The notes: generated from the letters alone by a model not told the origin. Counted from the first letter of the stretch, positions 51,720 to 59,844 are shown. The stretch: 64,000 nucleotides of DNA from Candidatus Rhodobacter oscarellae (GCF_001078595.1 NZ_LFTY01000002.1:916124-980123), one strand, 5' to 3'. Translations and numbers: made by a program.

Positions 51720-51781
51720 TCAGCAGCGCGGCTGAATGTCTTTGGCCGCGCATAACAATTCCTTGAAGTTGGAGATCGAAC

Positions 51782-52210
51782 ATGAAGATCACACTGCCAG
51801 ACGGACGCACCGTCTATGAAGGGCCTGCCATGGATTTGGCGGACTTTCCCGATGAACTCCCTTTGGGCGTGGAAGTGTCCTACGGCCCTGATGAAATCCG
51901 CGCTCAAATTCGCCAGCGCATTGATGAACGCGCGGGTGACAGCCTCAGCAGGCTGGGCACCACGTCCGATGCGGCGGCGCTGGCCGTCTTTGGCCTTGCA
52001 TCGCTGGTGGCGAAGCTGTCCACGGCGGGTTCACTGGCTGAAGTCCGCGCCGCTGCAGAGCCGTTTGCGGCCATGTCAGCGGATTTCTTGGCCAAGGTCG
52101 AGGCGGGCGACGTGAAGTTGCCTTTCATGGCCAAGGGGATCGAGGCGACGATTGCCGAGATCGAGACCCGCGCCACCGCTGTGACCGAAGCGCTGACGCC
52201 GCCTGAATAG
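51782..52210 (+). CDS. Phage hypothetical protein
   Basis: A 142-residue acidic protein (MKITLPDGRTVYEGPAMDLA...) with a short beta start and long helices (SAALAVFGLASLVAKLSTAG-like). It lies between the fibre gene and a terminator, so it may be a fibre chaperone or an accessory. No family recognised. Confidence 0.58.
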   Translation: MKITLPDGRTVYEGPAMDLADFPDELPLGVEVSYGPDEIRAQIRQRIDERAGDSLSRLGTTSDAAALAVFGLASLVAKLSTAGSLAEVRAAAEPFAAMSADFLAKVEAGDVKLPFMAKGIEATIAEIETRATAVTEALTPPE

Positions 52211-52238
52211 GCTCAGCACTTCACCAACCCGAAACCAA

Positions 52239-52264
52239 AGGCCCGCCATCGTGCGGGCCTTTTT
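52239..52264 (+). terminator. Terminator after fibre genes
   Basis: AGGCCCGC-CATCGT-GCGGGCCT followed by TTTTT, 28 bases past the stop of the 142-residue gene and just before the endolysin gene. Confidence 0.85.
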
Positions 52265-52278
52265 CGTGGGAGATTGAT

Positions 52279-52968
52279 ATGAACATCGACTGGATGGCCG
52301 TGCAGGCGCGGCTGAAAGAACTAGGCTTTGACCCCGGCCCGATTGACGGGGTGCGCGGCCCGAAAACGGATGCAGCCATCGTGGCCTTCAAGCGTAGCGT
52401 TGGCCTGAAGCCACGTCCCTATCTGGGGCCGCTGACCCAAAAGGCCCTGATGGGCCGCAAACAACAACCTGCAGCCGATCAGCCCGCACTGCCGTGGATG
52501 GCCCATGCGGCGGATGTGCGGGGCCTGCATGAGGCGCGCAACTACAGCCGCTTGCGCAGCTGGTTCGATAAATCGGTCAGTTGGATCGATCCGCGCGACG
52601 TGCCGTGGTGCGGGGCCTTTGTCGCCACCTGCCTGCGCCACTGGGATTCCGACATTGCCATCCCTGAAAACCCGCTTGGCGCGCGCAACTGGGGGAAGTT
52701 CGGCCAGCCTTGCAAGCCGCAGTTCGGAGCCATCCTGACCTTTTGGCGGGGCAGCAAGTCCGGTTGGAAAGGGCATGTGGGCTTCTATCACGGCGAAGAC
52801 GCCACCCATTTCCATGTGCTGGGCGGCAACCAATCGAACGCTGTCACCGTGTCGCGCATCGCCAAATCGCGTCTGCTGACCGCGCGCTGGCCCAATGACT
52901 TCCCGATGTCTGGCAGGCGGCTGCAGGTCAGCGCTGCAGGTGTCCAAACCACCACAAACGAGGCGTGA
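52279..52968 (+). CDS. Endolysin: peptidoglycan-binding plus TIGR02594-type peptidase
   Basis: A 229-residue lysin. Residues 5-60 are a peptidoglycan-binding repeat (ARLKELGFDPGPIDGVRGPK, AAIVAFKRSVGLKPRPYLGP). The rest matches the TIGR02594 cysteine peptidase family, with the nucleophile in VPWCGAFVATCLRHW and the histidine in GHVGFYHGED. It breaks down the cell wall at the end of infection. It has no signal peptide, so it needs a holin. Confidence 0.85.
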   Translation: MNIDWMAVQARLKELGFDPGPIDGVRGPKTDAAIVAFKRSVGLKPRPYLGPLTQKALMGRKQQPAADQPALPWMAHAADVRGLHEARNYSRLRSWFDKSVSWIDPRDVPWCGAFVATCLRHWDSDIAIPENPLGARNWGKFGQPCKPQFGAILTFWRGSKSGWKGHVGFYHGEDATHFHVLGGNQSNAVTVSRIAKSRLLTARWPNDFPMSGRRLQVSAAGVQTTTNEA

Positions 52969-52969
52969 C

Positions 52970-53230
52970 ATGCTGAAGCATTTTGGTCGCTTTGTGATCG
53001 GCGGCAGATCGGGCAAGCGCGAACAGGCATGGGCCGTGTTCCTGCTGTGGTGCGCGGCATTCGTGTGGATGTCGGTCAGAGAGGCCGCATCTGCCCCGGT
53101 GGATGGCACCCAAGCCATCCTGTCCGCAGCACTTTGGCCCGTGTTTATCAATCTGGCTGCTGCCCATGGCATGGAATGGTTCAGTACCCAGACCCGCTTT
53201 GGCGCTGACAATGGTGGGCCGCTCGAATGA
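52970..53230 (+). CDS. Small membrane protein of the lysis cassette
   Basis: An 86-residue protein with two hydrophobic segments (AWAVFLLWCAAFVWMSV and AILSAALWPVFINLAAA) right after the endolysin gene. A holin or holin partner is likely by size and position. It overlaps the next gene by four bases. Confidence 0.55.
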   Translation: MLKHFGRFVIGGRSGKREQAWAVFLLWCAAFVWMSVREAASAPVDGTQAILSAALWPVFINLAAAHGMEWFSTQTRFGADNGGPLE

Positions 53231-53589
53231 TGGGGCTTGGTCTGCGCTTTGGCTGGCGGCTTCTGTCCAGTCGCGCCGGTCTGGCCGTGGTGCTGTGCGC
53301 TCTGCTGTGGGGTTGGCATGTCTATGACAAGCGGCAGGCAATCAACGCTGCCCGTGAAGGCTTTGTCCAGCAATTCGAACTGACAGCGGCGCAGGCTGAA
53401 CTGGACGCCCTGCGCCGTCGCATGGCCGCTGCAGCTGAGGCCAATCGGGCGCTGCAGGAACGGATTCAAGTGGCGGAAGGCGAGGCCCTGCGCTTCGCCA
53501 CGGAATTGGAGGCGTTTGAACATGAAACCCAAGTCAATCCTGATGGTGTTGTTGATACCGATCTTCTGCGCCGCTTGCGCTCGAACTGA
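53227..53589 (+). CDS. Inner-membrane spanin (Rz-like)
   Basis: A 120-residue protein with one N-terminal membrane segment (GLAVVLCALLWGWHVYD, about residues 18-34) and a long charged coiled coil (FELTAAQAELDALRRRMAAA, ALQERIQVAEGEALRFATEL). It matches the i-spanin pattern. The outer spanin gene starts within its last part in another frame. Confidence 0.75.
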   Translation: MMGLGLRFGWRLLSSRAGLAVVLCALLWGWHVYDKRQAINAAREGFVQQFELTAAQAELDALRRRMAAAAEANRALQERIQVAEGEALRFATELEAFEHETQVNPDGVVDTDLLRRLRSN

Positions 53590-53830
53590 CAGCGCCCGTA
53601 TCCAAGCCGCTGGCGAGGCTGTGGGCGAAGCCCGCGCCGCTGCGATCTGGCCGGAGTATCCCGACGATTGCCGCCGCACATCCCGTGGCGGCATCACCGA
53701 AGGCGATAGGCTGGATGTGGCTGTGCTGAAGCTGGATGAAGCCTTGTCCCGTCAGAACGCCCGAACGCGCCGCTGTGCGGATTGGTATGACCAGCAGCGC
53801 ACTGATGCGTCGGCGAGGGCGGTTCAATGA
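53522..53830 (+). CDS. Outer-membrane spanin lipoprotein (Rz1-like)
   Basis: A 102-residue lipoprotein: short signal peptide and the likely lipobox CAAC (MKPKSILMVLLIPIFCAAC). It starts inside the spanin gene before it, in a different frame, with a GGAGG about ten bases upstream. This is the classic overlapping Rz/Rz1 arrangement. It is longer than lambda Rz1. Confidence 0.72.
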   Translation: MKPKSILMVLLIPIFCAACARTDSARIQAAGEAVGEARAAAIWPEYPDDCRRTSRGGITEGDRLDVAVLKLDEALSRQNARTRRCADWYDQQRTDASARAVQ

Positions 53831-54279
53831 TCACGCTGGCATTCTACAAGGGTCTAGGAAAGACCCGCTGGCAGCGCCTGCAGGACGGGGCCATCCGTTT
53901 CGCCACGGGCGGCGTCTACAGTCATGTGGAGCTGATACCGGGCAGCGCACAGCATGGCGACACCGCGCAGTGCCTGTCATCGTCGGGACGGGATGGCGGT
54001 GTCCGCGCCAAGCGCATCCTGCTGAAACCGGAAAGCTGGGATTTGGTCGAACTGAGGATCGATGCCGATAAGCCCGCCCAATTCATCCGCGACCGCATCG
54101 GCGCGCAGTATGACTACAATGGCATTCTGTTGTCGCAGGTGCTGGCCCTTGGCCGTCACGATGAATCGCGCTGGTTTTGTTCGGAGATTTGCGCAGCGGC
54201 GCTTGGCCTGCCCAACCCACAGCGCGTCTCACCGCAGTTTCTGTTTGATGTCGTGACCTGGGATAAGCGGGTAAAGTAG
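53827..54279 (+). CDS. Permuted papain-like (YiiX/NlpC-type) phage protein
   Basis: A 150-residue protein with the circularly permuted papain fold: His in GGVYSHVELIP (about residue 38) comes before the Cys in WFCSEICAAALGL (about residue 120). Related phage proteins are often mislabelled enoyl-CoA hydratase. It may cut peptidoglycan or an amide bond during lysis. It overlaps the spanin stop by four bases and closes the late operon. Confidence 0.72.
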   Translation: MITLAFYKGLGKTRWQRLQDGAIRFATGGVYSHVELIPGSAQHGDTAQCLSSSGRDGGVRAKRILLKPESWDLVELRIDADKPAQFIRDRIGAQYDYNGILLSQVLALGRHDESRWFCSEICAAALGLPNPQRVSPQFLFDVVTWDKRVK

Positions 54280-54331
54280 AGGTTGTCAGGTTCACGGCTT
54301 GTTCAGTGTTTGTCCTGATAACTGCAGTCAC

Positions 54332-55474
54332 CTAAGTGGCTGTTTTGTTTATGGATGCCTTTGGATTTGCAATCCGCTGCGCCTTTTTCTTTGGTAGTGG
54401 CACGGTGAGCCGATCCAGCCATTCCCAACCTTCATATTTGTCGCCCGTCTGTTTGATATGGGTGTATCGCTGAAGAGAAGACCATGAGCGATGCCCGGAC
54501 ACGGCGGCAACCTGCGGAATCGAAAGTCCTGTTTCGAAGAGCCGCGACACGCCTTCATGACGCAGATCATGAAAGCGCAGGTCTTCTATCCCCAAAAACT
54601 TACACGCCCGCGTGAATGACGCGCTAATGGTGTCACTGTGATATGGAAAGACCATGTCTTTGTTGCGTGGCATCGCCAATGCGATCTTCAGCGCGTGTTC
54701 TGGAAGGTCACACCAGACATCGTTGCCGATCTTGTCGCCGGGGTGCTTCATGTCGGTGATGAACACCCGGCTGTGTTCAGTGTCTAAGCCGTCCCATGCA
54801 ACCCGCGTGATTTCTTCCTGTCGCCGTGTCGAGAACAGGGCGAAGCCCACAACCCTGTGCATGGGCAGCGAACTGGGCCTGCGGGTGTGCTTGTCTTCAA
54901 AGAAGGTTAGTAGGGCGTCCAGTTCATCCAATGTCGGGCGACGGTCGCGGCTGCGGCCCTTTCCAGTGATTCCCAGCCGACTGCAGACCACAAAGGCATC
55001 TTTCATCGCCTGCTGATCTAATTCCATGCCCCATGCTGGCCGTGCCAATGCGAAGACAGCGCCAAGGTGTGAAAGGTAGTTGCTGACGGTGGATGGGGTG
55101 CGCGTTGCGCCGATTTCCTTGGCGAAGGCGACAATGTCGTGGCTTTGAATGTCGCTGCAGGCCATGTCTGCGATGTCATATTCGCAGATTGCCCGCAGCA
55201 CCTGTGCTTTCGTCCGGCCAATCTCTTTCACGCTTTCACGGGTGTATCTGTCGATTGCATCTGCAAGGGTGCGACCCCGGTTGCGGATCGATGACAGGTC
55301 TTCACCGGCGGCTTCGATTTCCTTCATTCGTTTCTTCAGCCAAGCGCTGGCGGCGGATTTCCGGTCGAAGCTGCGGGCTTCCCGATGCACCCATTTTCCT
55401 TTCCTTTTTATGGCTATCTGTGCGAGATAAGCGACAGAGCCGTCTTTGCGCTTGCGTTCGATGATATGGGCCAT
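54332..55474 (-). CDS. int: Tyrosine site-specific integrase (dusA-targeting type)
   Basis: A 380-residue phage integrase. The N-terminal part has an Arm-binding-like start (MAHIIERKRKDGSVAYLAQI) and a SAM-like core-binding domain. The catalytic domain shows Arg in FSTRRQEEITRV, HDLRHEG (His and Arg), GHRSWSSLQRYTH (His and the Tyr nucleophile). It is transcribed away from dusA with its start about 150 bases from the attachment core, the arrangement described for integrases that target dusA. Two 13-base direct repeats touch its start. Confidence 0.9.
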   Translation of the reverse strand: MAHIIERKRKDGSVAYLAQIAIKRKGKWVHREARSFDRKSAASAWLKKRMKEIEAAGEDLSSIRNRGRTLADAIDRYTRESVKEIGRTKAQVLRAICEYDIADMACSDIQSHDIVAFAKEIGATRTPSTVSNYLSHLGAVFALARPAWGMELDQQAMKDAFVVCSRLGITGKGRSRDRRPTLDELDALLTFFEDKHTRRPSSLPMHRVVGFALFSTRRQEEITRVAWDGLDTEHSRVFITDMKHPGDKIGNDVWCDLPEHALKIALAMPRNKDMVFPYHSDTISASFTRACKFLGIEDLRFHDLRHEGVSRLFETGLSIPQVAAVSGHRSWSSLQRYTHIKQTGDKYEGWEWLDRLTVPLPKKKAQRIANPKASINKTAT

Positions 55475-55476
55475 AG

Positions 55477-55509
55477 CGGAACAACTTTTCGAGAATCGGA
55501 ACAACTTTT
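55477..55509. repeat. Two 13-bp direct repeats at the integrase start
   Basis: CGGAACAACTTTT occurs at 55477-55489 and 55497-55509, a 20-base period, two bases from the integrase ATG. They could be arm-type integrase or excisionase sites, which would link recombination to integrase expression. Downstream at 55525-55555 are GCAAAAA-like repeats. Confidence 0.6.
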
Positions 55510-55584
55510 TTTGTCCCAATAGCACAAAATAGGCAAAAACAAGCAAAAATAAGCGCTAAACGGGCGTGTTGAAAACTGAAGAAT

Positions 55585-56607
55585 ATGAATAAAAAGGTAG
55601 AAAAATCAGACATTTACAGGGCGGCGCGTTTGAGCGTTGCGCCGATGATGGATTGGACGGACCGGCATTGCCGTTATCTGCACCGGCTTATGTCCAAACG
55701 GACGCTGCTTTACACCGAGATGGTGACCGCGCCCGCGCTGGTGCGTGGTGGGGCGCGGCATTTGTTGCGGTTCGATCCAGCCGAGCACCCGGTCGCGGTG
55801 CAGCTTGGCGGCTCGGAGCCAAAGGAGCTGGCCGAGGCCGCGCGCATGGCCGCCGACGAGGGCTATGACGAGATCAACCTCAATATCGGCTGCCCGTCCG
55901 ACCGGGTGCAGTCGGGCTGTTTTGGCGCTGTGCTGATGGAGAACCCGGCGCTTGTTGCGGATTGCGTCGCTGCGATGATCGCCGCGCAACCCGCTGAGGT
56001 CACTGTCAAATGCCGCATCGGCGTCGACGACCAGGAGCCCGCCGAGATCTTGCCCGCCTTCATCGAGACCATGCGCGGCGCGGGGGTGCGCCGCATGGCG
56101 ATCCACGCGCGCAAGGCCTGGCTGCAGGGGCTATCGCCCAAGGAAAACCGCGAGATCCCGCCCCTGGACTACCAGCTTGTCTATCAGATGAAGCGCGACT
56201 TCCCGGACATGCACCTCTCGATCAATGGCGGCGTGAGCAGCCTTAACGAGGTTGAGACGCATCTGGCCGCTTGCATGGACGGGGTGATGATCGGCCGCGC
56301 GGCCTACCACACGCCCGCGGATGTTCTTCTGGACGCCGATCAACGCATCTTCGGCGAGACAACGCCGCCGCTCGACCGGTTCGAGGTGGTTGACGCCATG
56401 CGCCCCTATATCGCCGCGCATCTGGCCGAGGGCGGGCGCCTGCACCAGGTCGCGCGGCATATGCTGGGCCTGTTTGCCGGGCTTCCCGGCGCGCGCGGCT
56501 GGCGGCGCGTTCTGTCAGAGCAGGGCCATGGGGCCAGCGCAGGCCTTGAGGTCATCGACGCCGCCCTTGAGCCCGTGCGCGACCCGCACCGCGCGTTGGC
56601 GGTCTAA
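55585..56607 (+). CDS. dusA: tRNA-dihydrouridine synthase A
   Basis: A 340-residue FMN enzyme that reduces uridines (U20/U20a) in the tRNA D-loop. Visible are SVAPMMDWTDRHCR at the N-terminus, NIGCPSDRVQSGCFGA with the catalytic Cys, and INGGVSSLNE. Codons 1-13 (MNKKVEKSDIYRA) are supplied by the prophage; the host's own start is stranded at 17701. Its promoter must also be phage-derived. The gene ends with a four-base overlap of the convergent DUF899 gene. Confidence 0.95.
   Translation: MNKKVEKSDIYRAARLSVAPMMDWTDRHCRYLHRLMSKRTLLYTEMVTAPALVRGGARHLLRFDPAEHPVAVQLGGSEPKELAEAARMAADEGYDEINLNIGCPSDRVQSGCFGAVLMENPALVADCVAAMIAAQPAEVTVKCRIGVDDQEPAEILPAFIETMRGAGVRRMAIHARKAWLQGLSPKENREIPPLDYQLVYQMKRDFPDMHLSINGGVSSLNEVETHLAACMDGVMIGRAAYHTPADVLLDADQRIFGETTPPLDRFEVVDAMRPYIAAHLAEGGRLHQVARHMLGLFAGLPGARGWRRVLSEQGHGASAGLEVIDAALEPVRDPHRALAV
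55645..55653. other. Right attachment core (attR) inside dusA
   Basis: ATGATGGAT at codons 21-23 of dusA is shared with the left end at 17746-17754. The similar surrounding sequence (GCGCGTTT and AGCGT with several mismatches) shows that attP carries a near copy of the dusA 5' region that keeps the frame intact. Confidence 0.7.
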
Positions 56608-57308
56608 AGCGCGTCATACTGGTCATGCCGGCGCAGCCAGGCCATCGGCCAGGGCAGGTCGGCCTCGCCCCGTCCTTTCGGCGCAAGATCAAGCAGTTGG
56701 TAGGCGCCGTTAAAGTGATCCAAACCGCGCCCATAGGTGGCGTAGGTCAAATAGATGTCATCGCCCTCGCGCCGGTAGAAGGTAAATCCCGGCGCCTCGG
56801 TCGAGGGGAAACCCTTGGGCGCGTAGTTATACATGGCCGTGCCCGCGTCGATCTCAGCTTGCGTGAAGCTCACGCCCATGTCGCTGTTGAAGCTAGATCC
56901 GTGCGCGCTGACCCAGGGAAAGGACCACCCCATGCGCGCCCGATAGGCGGCCAGGTCAGGGTAGGGCGCCGACGACACCGCCACCAGCGCCAGGTCCCGA
57001 TGCGCCAGATGCACGCCGACCCCGTCTAGGTTATCGGCCCAGAAAGAGCAGCTGGGGCAGCCCTCCGCCCAACCGTCGCCGAACATAAAATGGAAGACGG
57101 CCAGCTGCGTCTTGTCTCCGAAAAGATCCCTGAGAGACATCCTGCCGTCAGGCCCCGTGAAGCTGTAGCCAGGTTGGACCTTTAAGGCGGGCAGGGCGCG
57201 GCGGGCTTCGGCGAGGGCGTCCCGCTCGCGGGTATGTGCTTTTTCTTTCGCGAGGAACGCGGTTCTTGCTGTGACCCAGTCGTCTTTGGAGGCGGCAATT
57301 TTTTGCAT
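56604..57308 (-). CDS. DUF899 thioredoxin-like protein
   Basis: A 234-residue protein of the DUF899 family, with a thioredoxin-like fold. The typical regions are FHFMFGDGWAEGCPSCSFWA with a CPSC pair and the MYNYAPKGFPSTEAPGF segment. The family may be redox-active but has no proven reaction. It ends convergently with dusA. Confidence 0.83.
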   Translation of the reverse strand: MQKIAASKDDWVTARTAFLAKEKAHTRERDALAEARRALPALKVQPGYSFTGPDGRMSLRDLFGDKTQLAVFHFMFGDGWAEGCPSCSFWADNLDGVGVHLAHRDLALVAVSSAPYPDLAAYRARMGWSFPWVSAHGSSFNSDMGVSFTQAEIDAGTAMYNYAPKGFPSTEAPGFTFYRREGDDIYLTYATYGRGLDHFNGAYQLLDLAPKGRGEADLPWPMAWLRRHDQYDAL

Positions 57309-57444
57309 CGGGAAATCTCCTATTCTTGATGGATGGATATTGATTAACCAAAATGTGAAATAAAGTCTAGAGGCGCTGGGGCTCAGTTAGTAGCTCCTTA
57401 AGAGAACCGGTGTTTCTGGGCTACAGCAGTCTTTTGGGCGCGCC

Positions 57445-57585
57445 AAATCTCTTGCAAGAGATTTGCACTTTCCTTCTAAGGAAAGTGGCCCCGCGCGCCG
57501 GAAAGAGGTTGCGATAGAGCGGTCATTTTGGGGCGCGCTGAAGAAACTCTTGCAAGAGTTTCGCAATTTTCTTGGAAGAAAATTG
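57445..57585. repeat. Composite of four CTT-NN-AAG palindromes, second copy
   Basis: Palindromes at 57445-57464, 57466-57487, 57543-57562 and 57564-57585 form two pairs around a spacer with GCGCGCC and GGGCGCGC. Centres are CTT-GC-AAG, CTT-CT-AAG, CTT-GC-AAG and CTT-GG-AAG. The first is identical to 8515-8534; the other arms differ but pair perfectly. The stretch 57309-57631 holds nothing else that I can support. Confidence 0.82.
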
Positions 57586-57631
57586 TAGCGCGAAAATGCC
57601 AGCCCCAGGCCAATACCGTCCGCGGGGCGCA

Positions 57632-58297
57632 CTAACTAAGGTGGAGCGTAACCAGGCGGTTGTTGGCGGGCATCACCGTCACATCCGGGGGCGCGAAACC
57701 TTCGGCGGCGGCCATCTCTGCCACCTCGCCGATATCTCTGATGCCCCAGGCGGGGTTCTCCGCGCGCAGGCGCTCGTCAAAGGTGGCATTGCCCGCGCCG
57801 GTATGGGCGCCGTCTTCCTTGAACGGGCCATAGAGCAGGCAGAGCCCGCCCGACCCCAGGGTCCGCGCCGCGCCGCGCAGGATGCCCTTGGCCACGGCGA
57901 AGGGCGCGATATGGATCACGTTCATCGCGATGACCGCGTCCAGGGGGGCGAGATCTGCCACAAGGGGCGCCCAATCGGTCGCGGCGTCAATGTCCAGGGC
58001 CGCGCGCGGCTCCAGCCGCAGCTGCGCACGCCAGGCGGCGATCGAGGCGCGGTGCTGCGGCTCTCGGTCGCTGGGTTGCCAGGTGAGCTGCGGGAAGGCG
58101 AGCTGGCACGCGCCCGCGTGCTGCCCGGTGCCAGAGCCGATCTCTAGGACGGTGCCCCGGCACGCGCCCAGCAGCGGCACAAGTGCCGCCACAATCGGTG
58201 GGCTGTTGCGCTCGAACACGGGTGAAGAAAGGCGCCCGTCGGGCGCCCCTTCCTCGGTCTTGTAGATGGCTTGGTGGGTGCTGGTCGGTGTGGTCAA
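57632..58297 (-). CDS. DUF938 SAM-dependent methyltransferase-like protein
   Basis: A 221-residue protein of the DUF938 family. The SAM-binding motif is VLEIGSGTGQHAGA, followed by AVIAMNVIHIAPF and GPFKEDGAHTGAGNATFDE. It probably methylates an unknown substrate. It lies directly downstream of infC in the same direction, four bases apart, so the two may share a message. Confidence 0.82.
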   Translation of the reverse strand: MTTPTSTHQAIYKTEEGAPDGRLSSPVFERNSPPIVAALVPLLGACRGTVLEIGSGTGQHAGACQLAFPQLTWQPSDREPQHRASIAAWRAQLRLEPRAALDIDAATDWAPLVADLAPLDAVIAMNVIHIAPFAVAKGILRGAARTLGSGGLCLLYGPFKEDGAHTGAGNATFDERLRAENPAWGIRDIGEVAEMAAAEGFAPPDVTVMPANNRLVTLHLS

Positions 58298-58301
58298 GGC
58301 G

Positions 58302-58844
58302 TTACTTCAGCGGTCCGATCATCATGACCATCTGGCGGCCTTCCATCTTGGGCATGTTCTCGACCTTGCCCAGCTCCACCACGTCTTCGGCGACGCGCTC
58401 CAGCAGTTCGCGGCCCAGGTTCTGGTGTGCCATCTCCCGGCCCCGGAAGCGCAGGGTGACCTTCACCTTGTCGCCATTCTCGAGGAATTTGAACACGTTG
58501 CGCATCTTGACGTCGTAGTCATGCGTGTCGGTGTTGGGGCGGAACTTGACCTCTTTGACCTCGATGGTCTTCTGCTTTTTGCGGGCCTCGCTCTCGCGCT
58601 TTTGCTGTTCGTATTTGAACTTGCCGAAGTCCATAATCTTGCAGACGGGCAGGGTCGCGTTGGGCGAGATCTCCACCAGGTCCAGCCCGGCCTGCTCGGC
58701 CAGCACCATGGCACGGCTGGGCGGCACCACGCCGACATTCTCGCCTTCAGCTCCAATCAGTCTGATCTCGGGCGCCCTGATCCGGTCGTTCACACGGGGT
58801 CCTGTGTCTCGTTGCGGCGGGGCGTTGTGGGGTCTGCGAGCTAT
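58302..58844 (-). CDS. infC: Translation initiation factor IF-3, apparent AUA start
   Basis: A 180-residue IF-3, the E. coli length. The N-domain ([20 protein letters not shown]) and linker/C-domain ([40 protein letters not shown]) are complete. No ATG or GTG stands near the conserved start; an ATA (58844-58842) has TAAGGA eight bases upstream and begins [11 protein letters not shown]. Rare AUU-type starts are the basis of IF-3 autoregulation. A longer in-frame ATG start at 58910 would add 22 basic residues and is less likely. Confidence 0.88.
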   Translation of the reverse strand: MARRPHNAPPQRDTGPRVNDRIRAPEIRLIGAEGENVGVVPPSRAMVLAEQAGLDLVEISPNATLPVCKIMDFGKFKYEQQKRESEARKKQKTIEVKEVKFRPNTDTHDYDVKMRNVFKFLENGDKVKVTLRFRGREMAHQNLGRELLERVAEDVVELGKVENMPKMEGRQMVMMIGPLK

Positions 58845-59032
58845 GGCTGTCGTCCTTATATCATTGCGGCGTCGAGACCCTAAGATACGGGCGGAACCCC
58901 GCCGGTTCAACCGGAATCTGGCCGCTGCGCCTGCGCGCGGGCGGTTTCTGCTTGCAACGCGGTTGGCGCCGCTGACATAGGGCGCCTGCGTGCCGCCGGT
59001 GTTTGGCGGCGTTTGAGTTCAAGGGACGTAGT

Positions 59033-59782
59033 ATGAACAGAAATCTAATCATTGGCCTAGTCGTTGGGGCCGCCATTGTCATCGGAGTGATTTTCTTCCA
59101 ATCGAACACGCCAGAGCCCCAGGCCCCAGAGCCGGTTGCGGAAACGCCCGCGCCAGAGCCCGAGGCGCCCGCCGAGGACGTGGCGGAGGACCCGCAAGAG
59201 ACCACCCCGGTCGAGGAGGTGATTGAAACGGTGACCGAGCAGGCCGAAGAGGCCGTCGAAGGCGCCGCGGAAGCCGCGCAAGAGGCGGTTGAGACCGTGG
59301 TCGATGAGGCCGAGGCCGTGGTCGACGATGTGGTCGAAACCGTGACTGAAACGGTGACGGAAACCGTGACCGAAAACGCAGGAGAAGCCGCCGGAGCAAT
59401 TGCGGAAGGCGTCGCCGAGAGCGTCGGAAACGCGGTCGAGAGCGTCACGGGCACCGCGGGCGAGAGTGTCGGCACGGCGTTAGAGCGCGTCACCGGCGCC
59501 ACCGAAGACACCGGGACCGAAGAGGTTAGCACCCAGGCGCCCGCTTCTGAGGAAACCACAACGGAGGAAGCTTCCACCGAAGCGCCCGCCGCTGAGGCCG
59601 ATCCCGCCGCGCTCTTCACGACGGAAGGTTTCGCTCTGGACAAGACGCTGGACTATGTCGACGGCTCCTCGCTCGGCGTGCTGGAAAAAGCCACGCTGAA
59701 GACCGCCATCGAGGCGGCGGCTGACAATCCCGAGCTGCTCAAGGCGGCTCTGGCGCGGGCCAGCAAGGCCCTGGGCCTCTAA
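59033..59782 (+). CDS. Acidic, helical repeat protein with N-terminal membrane anchor
   Basis: A 249-residue protein: one N-terminal membrane segment (LIIGLVVGAAIVIGVIFF), then a long Glu/Ala/Val/Thr-rich region with repeats such as ETVTETVTETVTENAGEA and ESVGNAVESVTGTAGESV, and a C-terminal helical domain (LDKTLDYVDGSSLGVLEKAT). It is probably an inner-membrane-anchored periplasmic protein. Function unknown. The start MNRNLIIG fits the membrane anchor. Confidence 0.65.
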   Translation: MNRNLIIGLVVGAAIVIGVIFFQSNTPEPQAPEPVAETPAPEPEAPAEDVAEDPQETTPVEEVIETVTEQAEEAVEGAAEAAQEAVETVVDEAEAVVDDVVETVTETVTETVTENAGEAAGAIAEGVAESVGNAVESVTGTAGESVGTALERVTGATEDTGTEEVSTQAPASEETTTEEASTEAPAAEADPAALFTTEGFALDKTLDYVDGSSLGVLEKATLKTAIEAAADNPELLKAALARASKALGL

Positions 59783-59844
59783 GCGTTGACAGCCTAGGCG
59801 GCGCGCGGTGGTTCCATACGGGCCACCGGGCGTCGCGCCCCCCG

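Larger units (their letters stand above)
17746..55653. mobile_element. Siphovirus-type prophage inserted in dusA (about 37.9 kb)
   Basis: The element is bounded by the partial repeats of the dusA 5' region and carries a tyrosine integrase at its right end, an immunity region, early genes, HK97-type head genes, lambda-type tail genes and lysis genes. Nearly all expected modules are present, so it may be functional, except that an IS110 element and a broken DUF2303 gene lie in the leftward early region. Confidence 0.92.

Noticed and set aside
57400-57600. CRISPR array
   Set aside because: The palindromes here are not equal repeats with equal spacers; arms vary and spacing is irregular. No cas genes are present.
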